Source: JAAXHH01 sp965248395 (GTDB lineage: Bacteria > JAAXHH01). From it: a stretch of DNA of 64,000 bases. A program made the position numbers and the translations under genes. Below the pieces are notes generated by a model. It worked only from the letters and a program-made list of their open reading frames with translations. It had not been told where the DNA came from and searched no databases. The stretch spans positions 2,294,001 through 2,358,000 of the forward strand of contig OZ252103.1 in the NCBI GenBank assembly GCA_965248395.1. Direction: 5' to 3'. The stretch's first letter is position 1, and each line of letters opens with the position of its first letter. Below are positions 16,601 to 25,219 of this stretch, piece after piece.

Positions 16601-19600
16601 ACGCCAACCGGCAGATTCGGTTCTTCTTCCGGGACAAGCATCAGCAGTGCCTGCAGACCGGCATCCAGGACACCGGGACGCAGCCGGTAGGGACGGTGGC
16701 CGTCATCCCGGGATGACAGAAAGGCCAGCGCTTCTCTTTCGCCGTGCACCAGTTCGTCGATATGACGAAACTCGGGGCCGTATTTAAACCCCATTTCGGC
16801 GGCCAGTTCGTAAAATAGACCGCCCGTGGTACGCCGGTCGCAGCGCGAACGGATGGCTTCCAGATCGATCCTGTCAGGTTTACAGTCCACCCTGGACCGG
16901 ACGGTCCGCGAGTTAGGCAACCACGCCGCCCCGTGATCATGGGATTCCGGCCTGGATGATATGGCGTACCGGGACTGCTTGCGAACGACCTGGACGAGGT
17001 GCGCTCCGGACTTCGGAAACAACAGGGGATTGACGAGTTCAAGATCGGTGAAGGCGACGGGCACTTCCGCCTCGTCGAGCGTCTCGAACAGCATTTCGAT
17101 CTGTCCCGCCAGCGGCATGATCGATCGGTCCAGCACGGTGTGATCCGACAGGATCGGATGGGAATCCAGGCTGATCGCGCGTTCCCAGACCCAGGTTTCG
17201 GGGTCGACGGAAGATTCGACCCCCCGGCCGATGAGCGGGTGCGCGAACAGGTTGTCGTGTTGATTTGCCATTCCGTCCAGCCAGTATCGTTCCTTCTGCC
17301 AGGGGTATGGCGGAAGTGGAACGGGCGTGCGAGGCGGGTTCACCAGGCGATCCCAGTTTATTTCGTGTCCATGGACGTAGCATTTTCCCGCGGATTCCAG
17401 CAGGACATCCCAGGCTTCGCAATCGCGCCGCAGCGTGGCGAGTGCCTGGCCGGACCGGTTCATATGGGCGAGGTTTTCATATATGGCCGTTGAAAGCACG
17501 GGATGCGGCCCGATCTGGATGAAAAGCAGGTCCCCGGCATCTGGAAGACGTTCTAATACCCGGTCGAATAAAACGGGATTCCGCATGTTCCGCCACCAGT
17601 GGTCTGCCGTAACCTCCGTACCCTCGACCAGCGCGCCCGTGACCGTGGACAGCAGGGGCACGCGGCTTTTCCTGGGTGATAGACCGGCCAGGGATGCCAG
17701 GAATTCGTCGCGGATTCCGTCCATCTGACCACTGTGATACGCGACTCCTGTGTTTAGTTTTCGGCAGAAAAGCTGCCGTTCTTCGATCGTGGACTGCAGA
17801 CGATCGATGGCCGCAATCTCGCCCGATATGGTTACGGAAAGCGGGCTGTTGACCGCGGCGATGGACAGACGGTTGCCAAAAGGTTCAATGATCCGTTCCG
17901 ATTCCTCCCGGGAAATGCCGACGGCCAGCATTTCGCCCTGGCCCTGCATGTCCTTATGAAGCCTGCTGCGCTGGTATATGACGCGAACGCCTTCTTCCAG
18001 GGTCAGCGCGCCCGCGACGCAGGCTCCGGCGATTTCCCCGACGCTGTGGCCGATTACGAGCTGCGGCTCTATGCCGAGGGATCGCCACCAGGAGGCCAGG
18101 GCCCACTGCAACGCCATGTTGGCGGGCTGGGCGGTCTCGACATCGGTCATAGGTTCTCCTGGACTACCGTTCAACATCCGGTCGCGTACGGACCAGCCCG
18201 AAATTGCCGTGAACAGGCTGTCGAACCGGTCCAGCGCCTTGCGAAAGCCTGGAGCCGCGTGGTAGAGGACCTGTCCCATGCCGTACCACTGGGGGCCCAT
18301 GCCGGTGAAAACAAACACGACAGGTGTCGGACGTTCCCCAATTCGTCCCGTTTCGAACTGGTCCGGTAAGCCACCGGCAAGGAACGTCTCGAGTCCCTGG
18401 ACGGCTTCCCCGGTCTGTTCGAATACCAGCGCAATGCGGTGATCGAGATGGGATCTGTGCAGCGCAAGCGCCGCCGCGAGGTCGGCCGGCAGCAATTCGG
18501 GACGGTGCTGAAGCAAGGAAATCGTATCCGATGCCTTTTCTTTCAGCGCCGCCGTGTTACGCGCGGACAATACAAGAAGTTGGGGTACGGCTCGTTCGGA
18601 CGAATACTGAGACCCCACCCGTGTGGATGCCTCCGGTCTGCCGGTTTCAGGAAAGGTTTCGGGTACTTCGGGATGTACGGTTTCGGGTGGAGATCCCAGT
18701 ACGACGTGGGCGTTGGCGCCTCCGAATCCGAAGGAGTTTACGCCGGCGTAAGACGGAAAAGGGAGGGTTTCCCGCCCCGTGACCACCTTTAACCCGAGAT
18801 CCTCGAAGGGAATAGCCGGGTTCGGCCGATCGAAATGCAATGAGGGCGGAAGTACGCCATGCTTGAGCGACAACGCCGTCTTGATGAGGCCGGCGACGCC
18901 TGCCGCTGCCTCGGAATGGCCGATATTGGTCTTGACCGAACCGATAAGGCACCCCGTCGATCCCGTGGCCCGTCCAATGGCCAGGGCTTCTATGGGATCC
19001 CCGGCAGGCGTCCCCGTACCATGGGCTTCGACAAATGCCAGTCGATGGGCGTTCACGCCACCAGCCTCGGCGGCCGCCTCGATGACGGCTTCCTGCGCAC
19101 GCTGTTCCGGGACGGTCAATCCCCGGGTGCGCCCGTCCTGGTTAATCGCGGACCCGTGAATGACCGCGTAGATGGAATCGCCATCCCGTATCGCCGTGGA
19201 CAGGGATTTCAGCACGACGATACCCGCGCCGTCGCTGCGTCCGTATCCGCTGGCCCCCTGGTCGAAGGCCCTGCAGCGTCCGTCCGGCGACAGCATGTGC
19301 GCCTGTTGAAAGCCCCGCGTCGTCTGCGGGGTCAGCAAAAGGTTAGCGCCACCGGCGAGTGCCGCGGTACAGGTCCCGGCCTGGATATCCCGGCAGGCCA
19401 GGTGTATGGCGGTCAGCGATGATGAGCAGGCCGTGTCTACGGCGATGCTCGGGCCCTTCAGATCCAGGAAGAAGGAGATCCGGTTCGCCGCGATGCTCAG
19501 CGTGCCGCCCGTATTGGTATGCATGCCCACGTGCGACGGTGTCCCGTAACGCTGCAGGTCCCAGTACTCGTCCAGGAATATCCCCGTGTACACACCGACG

Positions 19601-19938
19601 GGTTGGCCTTCCAACCGCGACGGAGGAATCCCCGCGTCTTCGAGCCCTTCCCAAGCCAGTTCGAGCAGGATTCGCTGCTGGGGATCTATGTGTCGGGCTT
19701 CCCGCGGCGAGATGTTGAAGAAGGCGGCGTCGAACCGGTCGATATCGTCGACGAACCCACCGCAGGCGGGATATTCCCCGCGGTCCGGCCACGTACCCCA
19801 CAGCGATTTCCGTTCAGCGGGGACGGCACGTATGGCGTCGCCGCCGTTCAAGACGAATTCCCAGAAGGATCCGGGCGACGTAATCCCGCCTGGAAAACGG
19901 CAGGCGATACCTACTATCGCGATAGGTTCACTGGACAT
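13636..19938 (-). CDS. Reducing iterative-type type I polyketide synthase (KS-AT-DH-ER-KR-ACP)
   Basis: A 2100-residue single-module synthase. KS is at 5-425 (Cys171 in VDTACSSSL, His306 in EAHGTGT, His341). AT is at 540-840 (Ser632 in GHSVGE; the VAYHS motif near 734 suggests malonyl-CoA). DH is at 895-1165 (His933 in SDHTVLDRSIMP, Asp1092 in LDAGLQ). A linker/pseudo-KR occupies 1205-1390, ER 1400-1730 (NATGGVGLAA), KR 1745-1930 (Tyr1890 in ASYAAANA) and ACP 2005-2085 (Ser2045 in LGVDSLMAV). There is no thioesterase, methyltransferase or docking domain. The full reducing set predicts a saturated or nearly saturated chain, released by another enzyme. The start overlaps the end of lipM by 11 bases, making it the last gene of the fatty-acid operon. 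The C-terminal tail is antisense to tRNA-Thr. Product unknown. Confidence 0.93.
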   Translation of the reverse strand: MSSEPIAIVGIACRFPGGITSPGSFWEFVLNGGDAIRAVPAERKSLWGTWPDRGEYPACGGFVDDIDRFDAAFFNISPREARHIDPQQRILLELAWEGLEDAGIPPSRLEGQPVGVYTGIFLDEYWDLQRYGTPSHVGMHTNTGGTLSIAANRISFFLDLKGPSIAVDTACSSSLTAIHLACRDIQAGTCTAALAGGANLLLTPQTTRGFQQAHMLSPDGRCRAFDQGASGYGRSDGAGIVVLKSLSTAIRDGDSIYAVIHGSAINQDGRTRGLTVPEQRAQEAVIEAAAEAGGVNAHRLAFVEAHGTGTPAGDPIEALAIGRATGSTGCLIGSVKTNIGHSEAAAGVAGLIKTALSLKHGVLPPSLHFDRPNPAIPFEDLGLKVVTGRETLPFPSYAGVNSFGFGGANAHVVLGSPPETVHPEVPETFPETGRPEASTRVGSQYSSERAVPQLLVLSARNTAALKEKASDTISLLQHRPELLPADLAAALALHRSHLDHRIALVFEQTGEAVQGLETFLAGGLPDQFETGRIGERPTPVVFVFTGMGPQWYGMGQVLYHAAPGFRKALDRFDSLFTAISGWSVRDRMLNGSPGEPMTDVETAQPANMALQWALASWWRSLGIEPQLVIGHSVGEIAGACVAGALTLEEGVRVIYQRSRLHKDMQGQGEMLAVGISREESERIIEPFGNRLSIAAVNSPLSVTISGEIAAIDRLQSTIEERQLFCRKLNTGVAYHSGQMDGIRDEFLASLAGLSPRKSRVPLLSTVTGALVEGTEVTADHWWRNMRNPVLFDRVLERLPDAGDLLFIQIGPHPVLSTAIYENLAHMNRSGQALATLRRDCEAWDVLLESAGKCYVHGHEINWDRLVNPPRTPVPLPPYPWQKERYWLDGMANQHDNLFAHPLIGRGVESSVDPETWVWERAISLDSHPILSDHTVLDRSIMPLAGQIEMLFETLDEAEVPVAFTDLELVNPLLFPKSGAHLVQVVRKQSRYAISSRPESHDHGAAWLPNSRTVRSRVDCKPDRIDLEAIRSRCDRRTTGGLFYELAAEMGFKYGPEFRHIDELVHGEREALAFLSSRDDGHRPYRLRPGVLDAGLQALLMLVPEEEPNLPVGVETIVLQRLPDQDEILYAYARMREKAMGSGLVADVYLVDEFGLPLVSLDGVALSPPGGLGSRRITRNPHGLYREEWVAATPWEEHAQSSPIAHWFVLSDDQRLGAGLADALSRHGGKSECIDFSGDGPRNGTAALTNKLGLLKPAKGNNVGIIGMWTGGGNGPSGRDTGPALESFELIRTVLDYPDLSCHLRLITATAQSVAPDERTAPERATIWGSGRVAAQEHPELNCTLIDLPGPFDRIDVARLAEMVQMEKLPGEIALRGAAIYTRRLNPLDLGRCEAKIVPLTSTIKTSYKLTQSTPGSIEDLRFETKPATQPGPDEVVIRVRAAGLNFRDVLTALGKLPDPLRRRPSFGWECVGEVTARGEGVKHVDTGDVVMGTLPATMTGSITAKADLVVRKPEHLGIEESATLPVAYMTAYLGLVVRGEMSAGDRVLIHNATGGVGLAAVLLALQAKAEVFATAGSPEKRGYLQELGVSHTLDSRSLDFAEEIMRMTDGRGVDIVLNALSGPAMTASMSVLAPHGRFIELGKTGMLGHELIDLRRFDNNRSYHPIDLSQFIQERPARAGDLLRTVVEMASDGRIRPLPYRVYPMGHAREAFRYMAQARHVGKLVLVDDGASIPVHLGENDPVIRPGGSYLVTGGAGGIGRFLTRWLLDRKTGLVVVTGRRRREDVELETDSDGKIRYVQADVTDREAMESLIADLKEEDAPFKGVFHAAGVLDDGILLSQTADRFRRVLEPKTTGARYLHELTRDRELDLFVLFSSASSLVGTAGQASYAAANAYLDGLADLRRQEGLPVTAINWGSWENTGMMTDERAVDRLRRQGMRSIPPEEAGTLLDRLLRRDIHRVGVIPLLESAGDTRIGRLLSPDANAERTSPTMTAISREDASTLPEGRLRSYIEEYLIEAVCRIVEMEPGSLELGQTWRSLGVDSLMAVELRNRIEAGLHVSIPIETLQSTAAISETIDILFEALKSHEPGLNRRPIHYE

Positions 19939-20752
19939 GGAGGGGGGTCCTTCGATAGGTCCAGTCGGCGTTTCCGTACCTGGTGCTGATCAGCGACTCG
20001 GCTTCCCGACGCTCTTCATCGTCCAAGACACCCGCGCGGCCTTCGAGGTTCATGTGCTCGAGAAATGACCGGGACAGGCAGTCGGCCCATTCCTCGAAGG
20101 AAGGTGGGCTGTTCGACAATTCAAATACGGAGATGGTGCGGGCGTTCAGCAACCGGGCGATCGTCTCCCGGCGTTCGTGACCGTGGGCGGGCAAAAGCAG
20201 GGACAGCCTTTTGTGCCCCGGTCCCAGCAGGATGGATCCGTGCTGGAGCACACGTCCACCCGAACGGCGCTGGGCGCTGCCGGCCAGTTTCCTTCCATGA
20301 ACCGTAATCTCGTAACGTCCGGTGGCCGAGAAACATACGTCGCCCTTGCCCATACCGCAGCGTCCATCAGGCGCCAGTTCACCAGGAATACCGAAGTACC
20401 GCATCGTATCGATCAGCGCCTCGCTCACCCTGCGGATCATCACGCCGGACAGGCTTCCCAGCGCCGGGTGGGACTCCGGTGCGACCAGGCTGTAGGTCAG
20501 TTCCTGGTCGTGCAACACCGTGCGCCCACCGGTGATTCTTCGGACCAGTTCGATGCCGTACCTGTCGCACTGGCCGGGGTCGATCTCGCCCGCCACTTCC
20601 TGGCCGTATCCAAGGGACACGGCCGGGGGATTCCAGGAATAGATACGGAGGGTCATCATCCCCGTGTCCCGGCGGCACGCGTTGAACAGGGCTTCATCGA
20701 CGGCCATGTTAAAAGCGGCGGAACATCCGGGCGTGTTCAGAATGCGTATCAT
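19928..20752 (-). CDS. lipM: Octanoyltransferase LipM-like (lipoate/biotin protein ligase family)
   Basis: A 274-residue member of the LplA/LipM family that moves octanoyl from octanoyl-ACP to lipoyl domains. Visible motifs are RRITGGRTVLHDQELTYS (residues 71-88), the Cys140 region DVCFSATGRYEI expected for the LipM acyl-enzyme, and the conserved Lys155 in GRKLAGSAQRR, then LQHGSILL. Cys140 favours LipM over an ATP-using ligase. The start overlaps rnc by four bases (ATGA) and the end overlaps the PKS start by 11 bases. Its position within a fatty-acid operon fits the use of octanoyl-ACP. Lipoyl synthase is not in the window. A role in loading the PKS is conceivable but has no direct support. 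Confidence 0.85.
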   Translation of the reverse strand: MIRILNTPGCSAAFNMAVDEALFNACRRDTGMMTLRIYSWNPPAVSLGYGQEVAGEIDPGQCDRYGIELVRRITGGRTVLHDQELTYSLVAPESHPALGSLSGVMIRRVSEALIDTMRYFGIPGELAPDGRCGMGKGDVCFSATGRYEITVHGRKLAGSAQRRSGGRVLQHGSILLGPGHKRLSLLLPAHGHERRETIARLLNARTISVFELSNSPPSFEEWADCLSRSFLEHMNLEGRAGVLDDEERREAESLISTRYGNADWTYRRTPLHVQ

Positions 20753-21576
20753 GTCCTTTCGCTGTTCCGGGTGGACTGCAGATGCTCGACCGCATGGCGG
20801 GCGGCGTCCTGCTCCGCGTTCTTCTTGCTGGTGCCCGTGCCTTTGCTGACGGGATTTCCGGCCACAAAGACCTCGATGGTGAAGATCTTCTCATGATCGG
20901 GCCCGACCGCGGAATCAACGCGGTATTCAGGCTGTCCTATGCCTTCGCCCTGCGTGTATTCCAGCAGCGCGCTCTTGTAGTTCCGGGCATGATCGGTTTC
21001 GGAAGGACGTTCTTCGCCGATCTCCTGGAGCAGGGTTCGACGCAGGAAGCGCCTGACCGGTTCGAGTCCGCCGTCCAGGTACATGGCGCCTATGATGGAT
21101 TCGTAGGCATCGGACAGGATCGAATGGCGGAATCTGCCGCCGGAACGGGCCTCGCTGGCGCTCAGGAGCACATAGCGTCCCAGTTTCATCGCCCGAGCCT
21201 GCCGGGTGAGGGCCTTCCTGTTGACCAGCGTGGAACGAAGTTGGGTCAGTTGTCCCTCGCGGCGCGCTGGGTACTTGCTGTAGATGGATTCGCCGACGAC
21301 GAGATCCAGGACCGCGTCCCCCAGGAACTCCAATCGCTCGTTCGACTGAACACCGGACTGTTCCCGGGAATACACGTAGGAACGGTGCTTCAGCGCCATG
21401 ATGAGAAGATCGAGGTTTTTAAAACGGTAATTGAGATAGTTCTGAACCTGGCGGGCGTTGTCCCGTTCGACGGCCGTGCGGTTCGAGGCGTTGCGGGATA
21501 CACCCCGCTTCATACGGGAAAACAGGGCCGTGGCCGCGCGACGTAGCTTTTGCAGAATAGGATGCCGTTGTGACAC
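20749..21576 (-). CDS. rnc: Ribonuclease III
   Basis: A 275-residue dsRNA endonuclease. The catalytic RNase III signature NERLEFLGDAVLDLV lies at about residues 79-93, the second acidic site in SDAYESIIGAMYLDGG, and the dsRNA-binding domain is at 195-268 (YKSALLEYTQGEGIGQPEY to KKNAEQDAARHAVEHL). A basic extension of about 40 residues precedes the usual start; an internal start such as the Met at residue 22 is possible. It follows fabF and overlaps lipM, as in many bacteria where rnc ends the fab cluster. Confidence 0.95.
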   Translation of the reverse strand: MSQRHPILQKLRRAATALFSRMKRGVSRNASNRTAVERDNARQVQNYLNYRFKNLDLLIMALKHRSYVYSREQSGVQSNERLEFLGDAVLDLVVGESIYSKYPARREGQLTQLRSTLVNRKALTRQARAMKLGRYVLLSASEARSGGRFRHSILSDAYESIIGAMYLDGGLEPVRRFLRRTLLQEIGEERPSETDHARNYKSALLEYTQGEGIGQPEYRVDSAVGPDHEKIFTIEVFVAGNPVSKGTGTSKKNAEQDAARHAVEHLQSTRNSERT

Positions 21577-21615
21577 GGTAATCCCCGGAACACGTTTGAG
21601 GCGTTACGGAGGACG

Positions 21616-22857
21616 TTACGCCGTGTATTTCTTTACCACGAGGGTTACGTTGTGCCCTCCGAATCCGAACGAATTGGTCAAGGCCGCCCGTACTACCCGT
21701 TCCCGTCCGGTATTGGGGACATAGTCCAGGTCGCACTCGGGATCGGGTACCTCGTAGTTGATGGTGGGATGGACGTAATCACGGGCGACGGACAGCGAGG
21801 TAGCAATAAACTCGACCCCCCCGGACGCCCCCAGAAGATGACCGACGAGCGACTTGGTGGAACTGATTGCGAGGCGACGGGCATGATCTCCGAAGACCTT
21901 CTTGATGGCCAGGGTTTCGATGCGGTCGTTCAAGGGCGTGGATGTGCCATGGGCGTTGATGTAATCGACCTGGTCCGCGTCCAGTCCGGCGTTTCGCAGC
22001 GCCAGCTTCATGGATCGTACCGCGCCTTCGCCCGATTCATGGGGATGGGTGATATGATAGGCGTCGGCTGTCGCGGCGTAACCCGCCAGTTCGGCGTAGA
22101 TACGCGCGTTGCGCTGCCGGGCGTGCGACAGCGTTTCGAGGACGACCATTCCCGCGCCCTCCCCGAGGACAAACCCGTCCCGTTCGGAGTCAAACGGCCG
22201 GCTGGCCCGTCCCGGTTCGTCGTTTCTGAGGGAAAGGGCCTTCATGTTGCTGAATCCGGCGACGGCCATGGGAGAGATGCTGGCTTCCGTACCACCGGTG
22301 ACCATGACGTCCGCGTCCCCGTACTGTAGAATCCGGAAGGCGTCGCCGATGCCGTGTGCGCCGCTGGAACAGGCCGATACCGTGGTGTAGTTTGGTCCTT
22401 TCAAACCGTGTATCATGGAGATCTGGCCGGGTGCCATGTCCGCGATCATCATCGGTATGAAAAAGGGACTGACCCGCCCCGGTCCCTTGTTAACCAGGTT
22501 CGTGTGCTGGTTTTCGAATGTCCATATCCCGCCGACGCCCGTTCCCATGACCACTCCGATGCGATCCCGGTCTTCCGCGTCGAGATCCAAACCGGAGTCG
22601 GCGAGCGCCATCTCGGCCGCGATTACGGCGTACTGGACGTTTTCGTCCATGCGCCGGATTTCTTTCCGGTCGATGTAGTCCGCTGCGTTGAATTCCTTCA
22701 ATTCGGCTGCTATTTTCGCCGGAAAGGCGCTCACATCGAACTTGGTAATGGGCCCTATGCCGTTTCGACCGTCGCAAAGGGCCTTCCAGTAGGTGTCGAG
22801 TGTGAGACCCACGGGGCTGAGAACGCCCATACCGGTGACGACAACGCGTTCGGACAC
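21616..22857 (-). CDS. fabF: 3-oxoacyl-[acyl-carrier-protein] synthase II
   Basis: A 413-residue condensing enzyme of type II fatty-acid synthesis. The active-site Cys is in TTVSACSSGAHG, the two His in NAHGTSTPLND and SLVGHLLGASGG, and the C-terminal FGFGGHNVTLVV is typical. The GTG at 22857 is chosen because GGGAGG sits eight bases upstream and because it gives the family N-terminus SERVVVTGMG; the ATG at 22878 would add seven odd residues. It lies between acpP and rnc. It would elongate acyl-ACP with malonyl-ACP in the cytoplasm. Confidence 0.97.
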   Translation of the reverse strand: MSERVVVTGMGVLSPVGLTLDTYWKALCDGRNGIGPITKFDVSAFPAKIAAELKEFNAADYIDRKEIRRMDENVQYAVIAAEMALADSGLDLDAEDRDRIGVVMGTGVGGIWTFENQHTNLVNKGPGRVSPFFIPMMIADMAPGQISMIHGLKGPNYTTVSACSSGAHGIGDAFRILQYGDADVMVTGGTEASISPMAVAGFSNMKALSLRNDEPGRASRPFDSERDGFVLGEGAGMVVLETLSHARQRNARIYAELAGYAATADAYHITHPHESGEGAVRSMKLALRNAGLDADQVDYINAHGTSTPLNDRIETLAIKKVFGDHARRLAISSTKSLVGHLLGASGGVEFIATSLSVARDYVHPTINYEVPDPECDLDYVPNTGRERVVRAALTNSFGFGGHNVTLVVKKYTA

Positions 22858-22930
22858 GCCGATGCCTCCCGCAAACATTCAGCCACAATTCCCAGTCAGC
22901 AACGGATCACTGCCTGGGCCTGGAAATGAA

Positions 22931-23161
22931 TCAGTTGCTCGTATTGGCCTGGAGATACTTGATCGCGTCACTGACCGTGACGATCTTTTCAGCGTCCTCG
23001 TCGGGTATCTCGAGATCGAATTCTTCCTCGAGCGCCATGACTAGTTCGACTGTATCGAGCGAGTCGGCGCCCAGGTCGTCGGTAAACGAAGCATTTTTGG
23101 TTACCTGGTCACCGTCCACACCAAGCTGCTCGGCGATGATCTCTTTTACGCGATCTTCCAT
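22931..23161 (-). CDS. acpP: Acyl carrier protein
   Basis: A 76-residue acidic ACP. The phosphopantetheine attachment Ser is in LGADSLDTVELVMALEEEF, with the usual four-helix pattern before and after. The start at 23161 has AGGAGGAAAGAAG just upstream. It lies between fabG and fabF, the standard fab-operon position, and supplies carrier for FabD, FabG, FabF and LipM. The separate ACP domain of the PKS is a different sequence. Confidence 0.98.
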   Translation of the reverse strand: MEDRVKEIIAEQLGVDGDQVTKNASFTDDLGADSLDTVELVMALEEEFDLEIPDEDAEKIVTVSDAIKYLQANTSN

Positions 23162-23283
23162 CTTCTTTCCTCCTGTACTAATGAGTTGTTGGTTCCATCT
23201 TCTGCATTTTGCAACTGCTCATGCCGTTACATTCATGAAAAAACGGCGATGCATGGCACGTTCAAACAGACCGCTTCTTTCCT

Positions 23284-24027
23284 TCACATGCCCATTCCGC
23301 CATCGACCTGAATAACCTGGCCCGTAATAAAGGAGGCGTCGTCGGACGCCAGGAACGCCGCGATGCCAGCCACGTCGCCGGGTTGGCCGGACCGGGACAG
23401 CGGGGTGGCGTCCACGAAGGCGGTCCGTACCGCTTCGGGAAGCGACTCCGTCATGGCGGTTTCGATAAATCCCGGGGCGATCGCGTTGACTGTGATTCCC
23501 CTGCTGCCGACTTCTTTCGCCACGGACTTGGTAAATCCGATGATGCCGGCCTTGGAGGCGGCGTAGTTGGCCTGTCCCGCGTTTCCCGACAGGCCCACGA
23601 CCGATGTCAGGTTGATGATCCTGCCGCTTCTCTTGCGCATCATGGGACGGATTACGGCCTGGGTGCAAAGAAACACACCGCCCAGGTTAACCTGCATGAC
23701 CTCGTCCCAGTCTGCCTGTTTCATACGCATCAGAAGCGTGTCCCGGACCGTGGCCGCGTTGTTGACCAGGATGTCGATGGTCCCGTAATCTTCAACCACC
23801 GTGTCGACCAGGGTTTTCACGCTGTCCCGGTCGTCGATGCGAACCGAAAGGCCGCGGGCGTCGCCGCCCTTGTTTTTCAATACTTCCGCGGCTTCCTCCG
23901 CCCTGGCTCCGTCGCGGCTGGTTATTACGACCCGGGCGCCTTCTGTGGCGAAGCGTTTGGAGATGGCGGCGCCAATGCCCTGAGTTCCACCTGTTACGAT
24001 CGTTACTTTACCTTGTATGCCAAGCAA
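23284..24027 (-). CDS. fabG: 3-oxoacyl-[acyl-carrier-protein] reductase
   Basis: A 247-residue SDR that reduces 3-ketoacyl-ACP with NADPH. It has TGGTQGIGAAISKRF, the NNAATVRDTLLMRM block and the Ser-Tyr-Lys triad in LTSVVGLSGNAGQANYAASK. The TTG at 24027 is taken as start because it gives the canonical LGIQGKVTIVTGG N-terminus; the open frame extends to 24243, but that part lies inside fabD in another frame. Initiation at an adjacent ATT cannot be excluded. It sits 29 bases after fabD. Confidence 0.95.
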   Translation of the reverse strand: MLGIQGKVTIVTGGTQGIGAAISKRFATEGARVVITSRDGARAEEAAEVLKNKGGDARGLSVRIDDRDSVKTLVDTVVEDYGTIDILVNNAATVRDTLLMRMKQADWDEVMQVNLGGVFLCTQAVIRPMMRKRSGRIINLTSVVGLSGNAGQANYAASKAGIIGFTKSVAKEVGSRGITVNAIAPGFIETAMTESLPEAVRTAFVDATPLSRSGQPGDVAGIAAFLASDDASFITGQVIQVDGGMGM

Positions 24028-24056
24028 AATCGGAGATCCCGGTGGAGTCGTCCAGT

Positions 24057-25016
24057 TTACCGTTCTACTGCCGTCCGACCAAGTGCATCGGCCACGTTGG
24101 ATATGTCCTCGATCGTATCCGCGTTCAAGACACTTACGCCGCGGTGCATCCGTTTCATGAGTCCTGCAAGAATATTTCCGGGTCCCGTCTCCACCACGGT
24201 GTCCACTCCGTGATCGGCCAGCGTCTGCATCGATTCCGCCCATCGCACTGGACTGGTCAGCTGTTCGATCAGCAGGCGGCGGATATCATCGGGTTCCGTC
24301 ACAGGCCGGGCGGTGACGTTGGCCACCACCGGCGTACCCGCGCGGCTGATGCAGGCGTTTTCTATCGCCTCGGCCAGACCCTTCCTGGCGTACTCCATGA
24401 GTTCGGAGTGAAACGCTCCGCTGACCTTCAGCGGTACAACCCGTTTGGCGCCCGCGGCGCGGGCGTCTTCCATGGCCCGTTCAACAGCCGGAACGGCTCC
24501 TGCGATGACCGTCTGCACCGGGGAGTTGAAGTTGGCCGGTTGAACGGGTTCGTCTTCCCCGCTCGCCGCGCTGCAGATTTCATCGATTTCCCGTGGCGAC
24601 AGGCCAATCACAGCCGCCATGGTACCTGCCCGTCGTTGCCCGGCTTCGTGCATCAGTTCGCTGCGCAAACGGACCAGGCGGACCGATTCCTCGAAACTGA
24701 GGGATCCAGCCGCAACCAGCGCCGAGTATTCCCCCAGGCTGTGGCCTGCGACGAAATCCGGGTAAATATCTCGTTCAGATAGAATAGAGGCAACCGCCAC
24801 GCTGTGCACCAGTATGGCCAATTGCGTGTAGTTTGTCTGCTTCAGTGTCTCGGCGGGGCCGTCGAAGGAGACCCCGGCGATATCGGCGCCCGCAATTTCA
24901 TGGACCTGCTGGTACAGCGACCGTACCCGCGGATACCTGTCGTACAGGTCCCGGCCCATGCCCACGTACTGGGAGGCCTGGCCCGGAAACAAGAGAGCGA
25001 TCCTGGCGTGGGTCAT
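24057..25016 (-). CDS. fabD: Malonyl-CoA:ACP transacylase
   Basis: A 319-residue acyltransferase. It starts MTHARIALLFPGQASQYVGM, has the nucleophile elbow GHSLGEYSALVAAG and the catalytic His in VSGAFHSELM. The ATG at 25016 is chosen; an in-frame extension to 25160 lies over rpmF and is rejected. It transfers malonyl from CoA to ACP. It follows rpmF by 17 bases, without the plsX and fabH genes that usually lie in this gap. Confidence 0.96.
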   Translation of the reverse strand: MTHARIALLFPGQASQYVGMGRDLYDRYPRVRSLYQQVHEIAGADIAGVSFDGPAETLKQTNYTQLAILVHSVAVASILSERDIYPDFVAGHSLGEYSALVAAGSLSFEESVRLVRLRSELMHEAGQRRAGTMAAVIGLSPREIDEICSAASGEDEPVQPANFNSPVQTVIAGAVPAVERAMEDARAAGAKRVVPLKVSGAFHSELMEYARKGLAEAIENACISRAGTPVVANVTARPVTEPDDIRRLLIEQLTSPVRWAESMQTLADHGVDTVVETGPGNILAGLMKRMHRGVSVLNADTIEDISNVADALGRTAVER

Positions 25017-25033
25017 AGGTATCGGCGCCGAAC

Positions 25034-25216
25034 CTAAATCGTTTCGACTTCCTGCACTTCCCTTCCCTGGTAGTATCCGCAATGGGGACAAACGCGGTGT
25101 GCGCGTTTCTTCTCTCCGCAATGGGAGCAATCCACCAGCGTCGGCGGCGACAGTACCCAATGGGTACGCCGTTTACGACTCCGTGCCCGGGATTGGCGTC
25201 GTTTGGGCAGGGCCAT
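25034..25216 (-). CDS. rpmF: 50S ribosomal protein L32
   Basis: A 60-residue basic protein starting MALPKRRQSRARSRKRRTHW, followed by a zinc-ribbon with CSHCGEKKRAHRVCPHCGYY (two CxxC pairs) and a short acidic tail. Length and motif match L32 of the zinc-binding type. It is three bases downstream of the DUF177 gene, the universal arrangement at the head of fab operons. Confidence 0.98.
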   Translation of the reverse strand: MALPKRRQSRARSRKRRTHWVLSPPTLVDCSHCGEKKRAHRVCPHCGYYQGREVQEVETI

Positions 25217-25219
25217 GTT

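Noticed and set aside
24028..24243. N-terminal extension of fabG to an upstream ATG
   Set aside because: It lies inside fabD in another frame, has no family similarity, and the TTG at 24027 gives the canonical FabG N-terminus.
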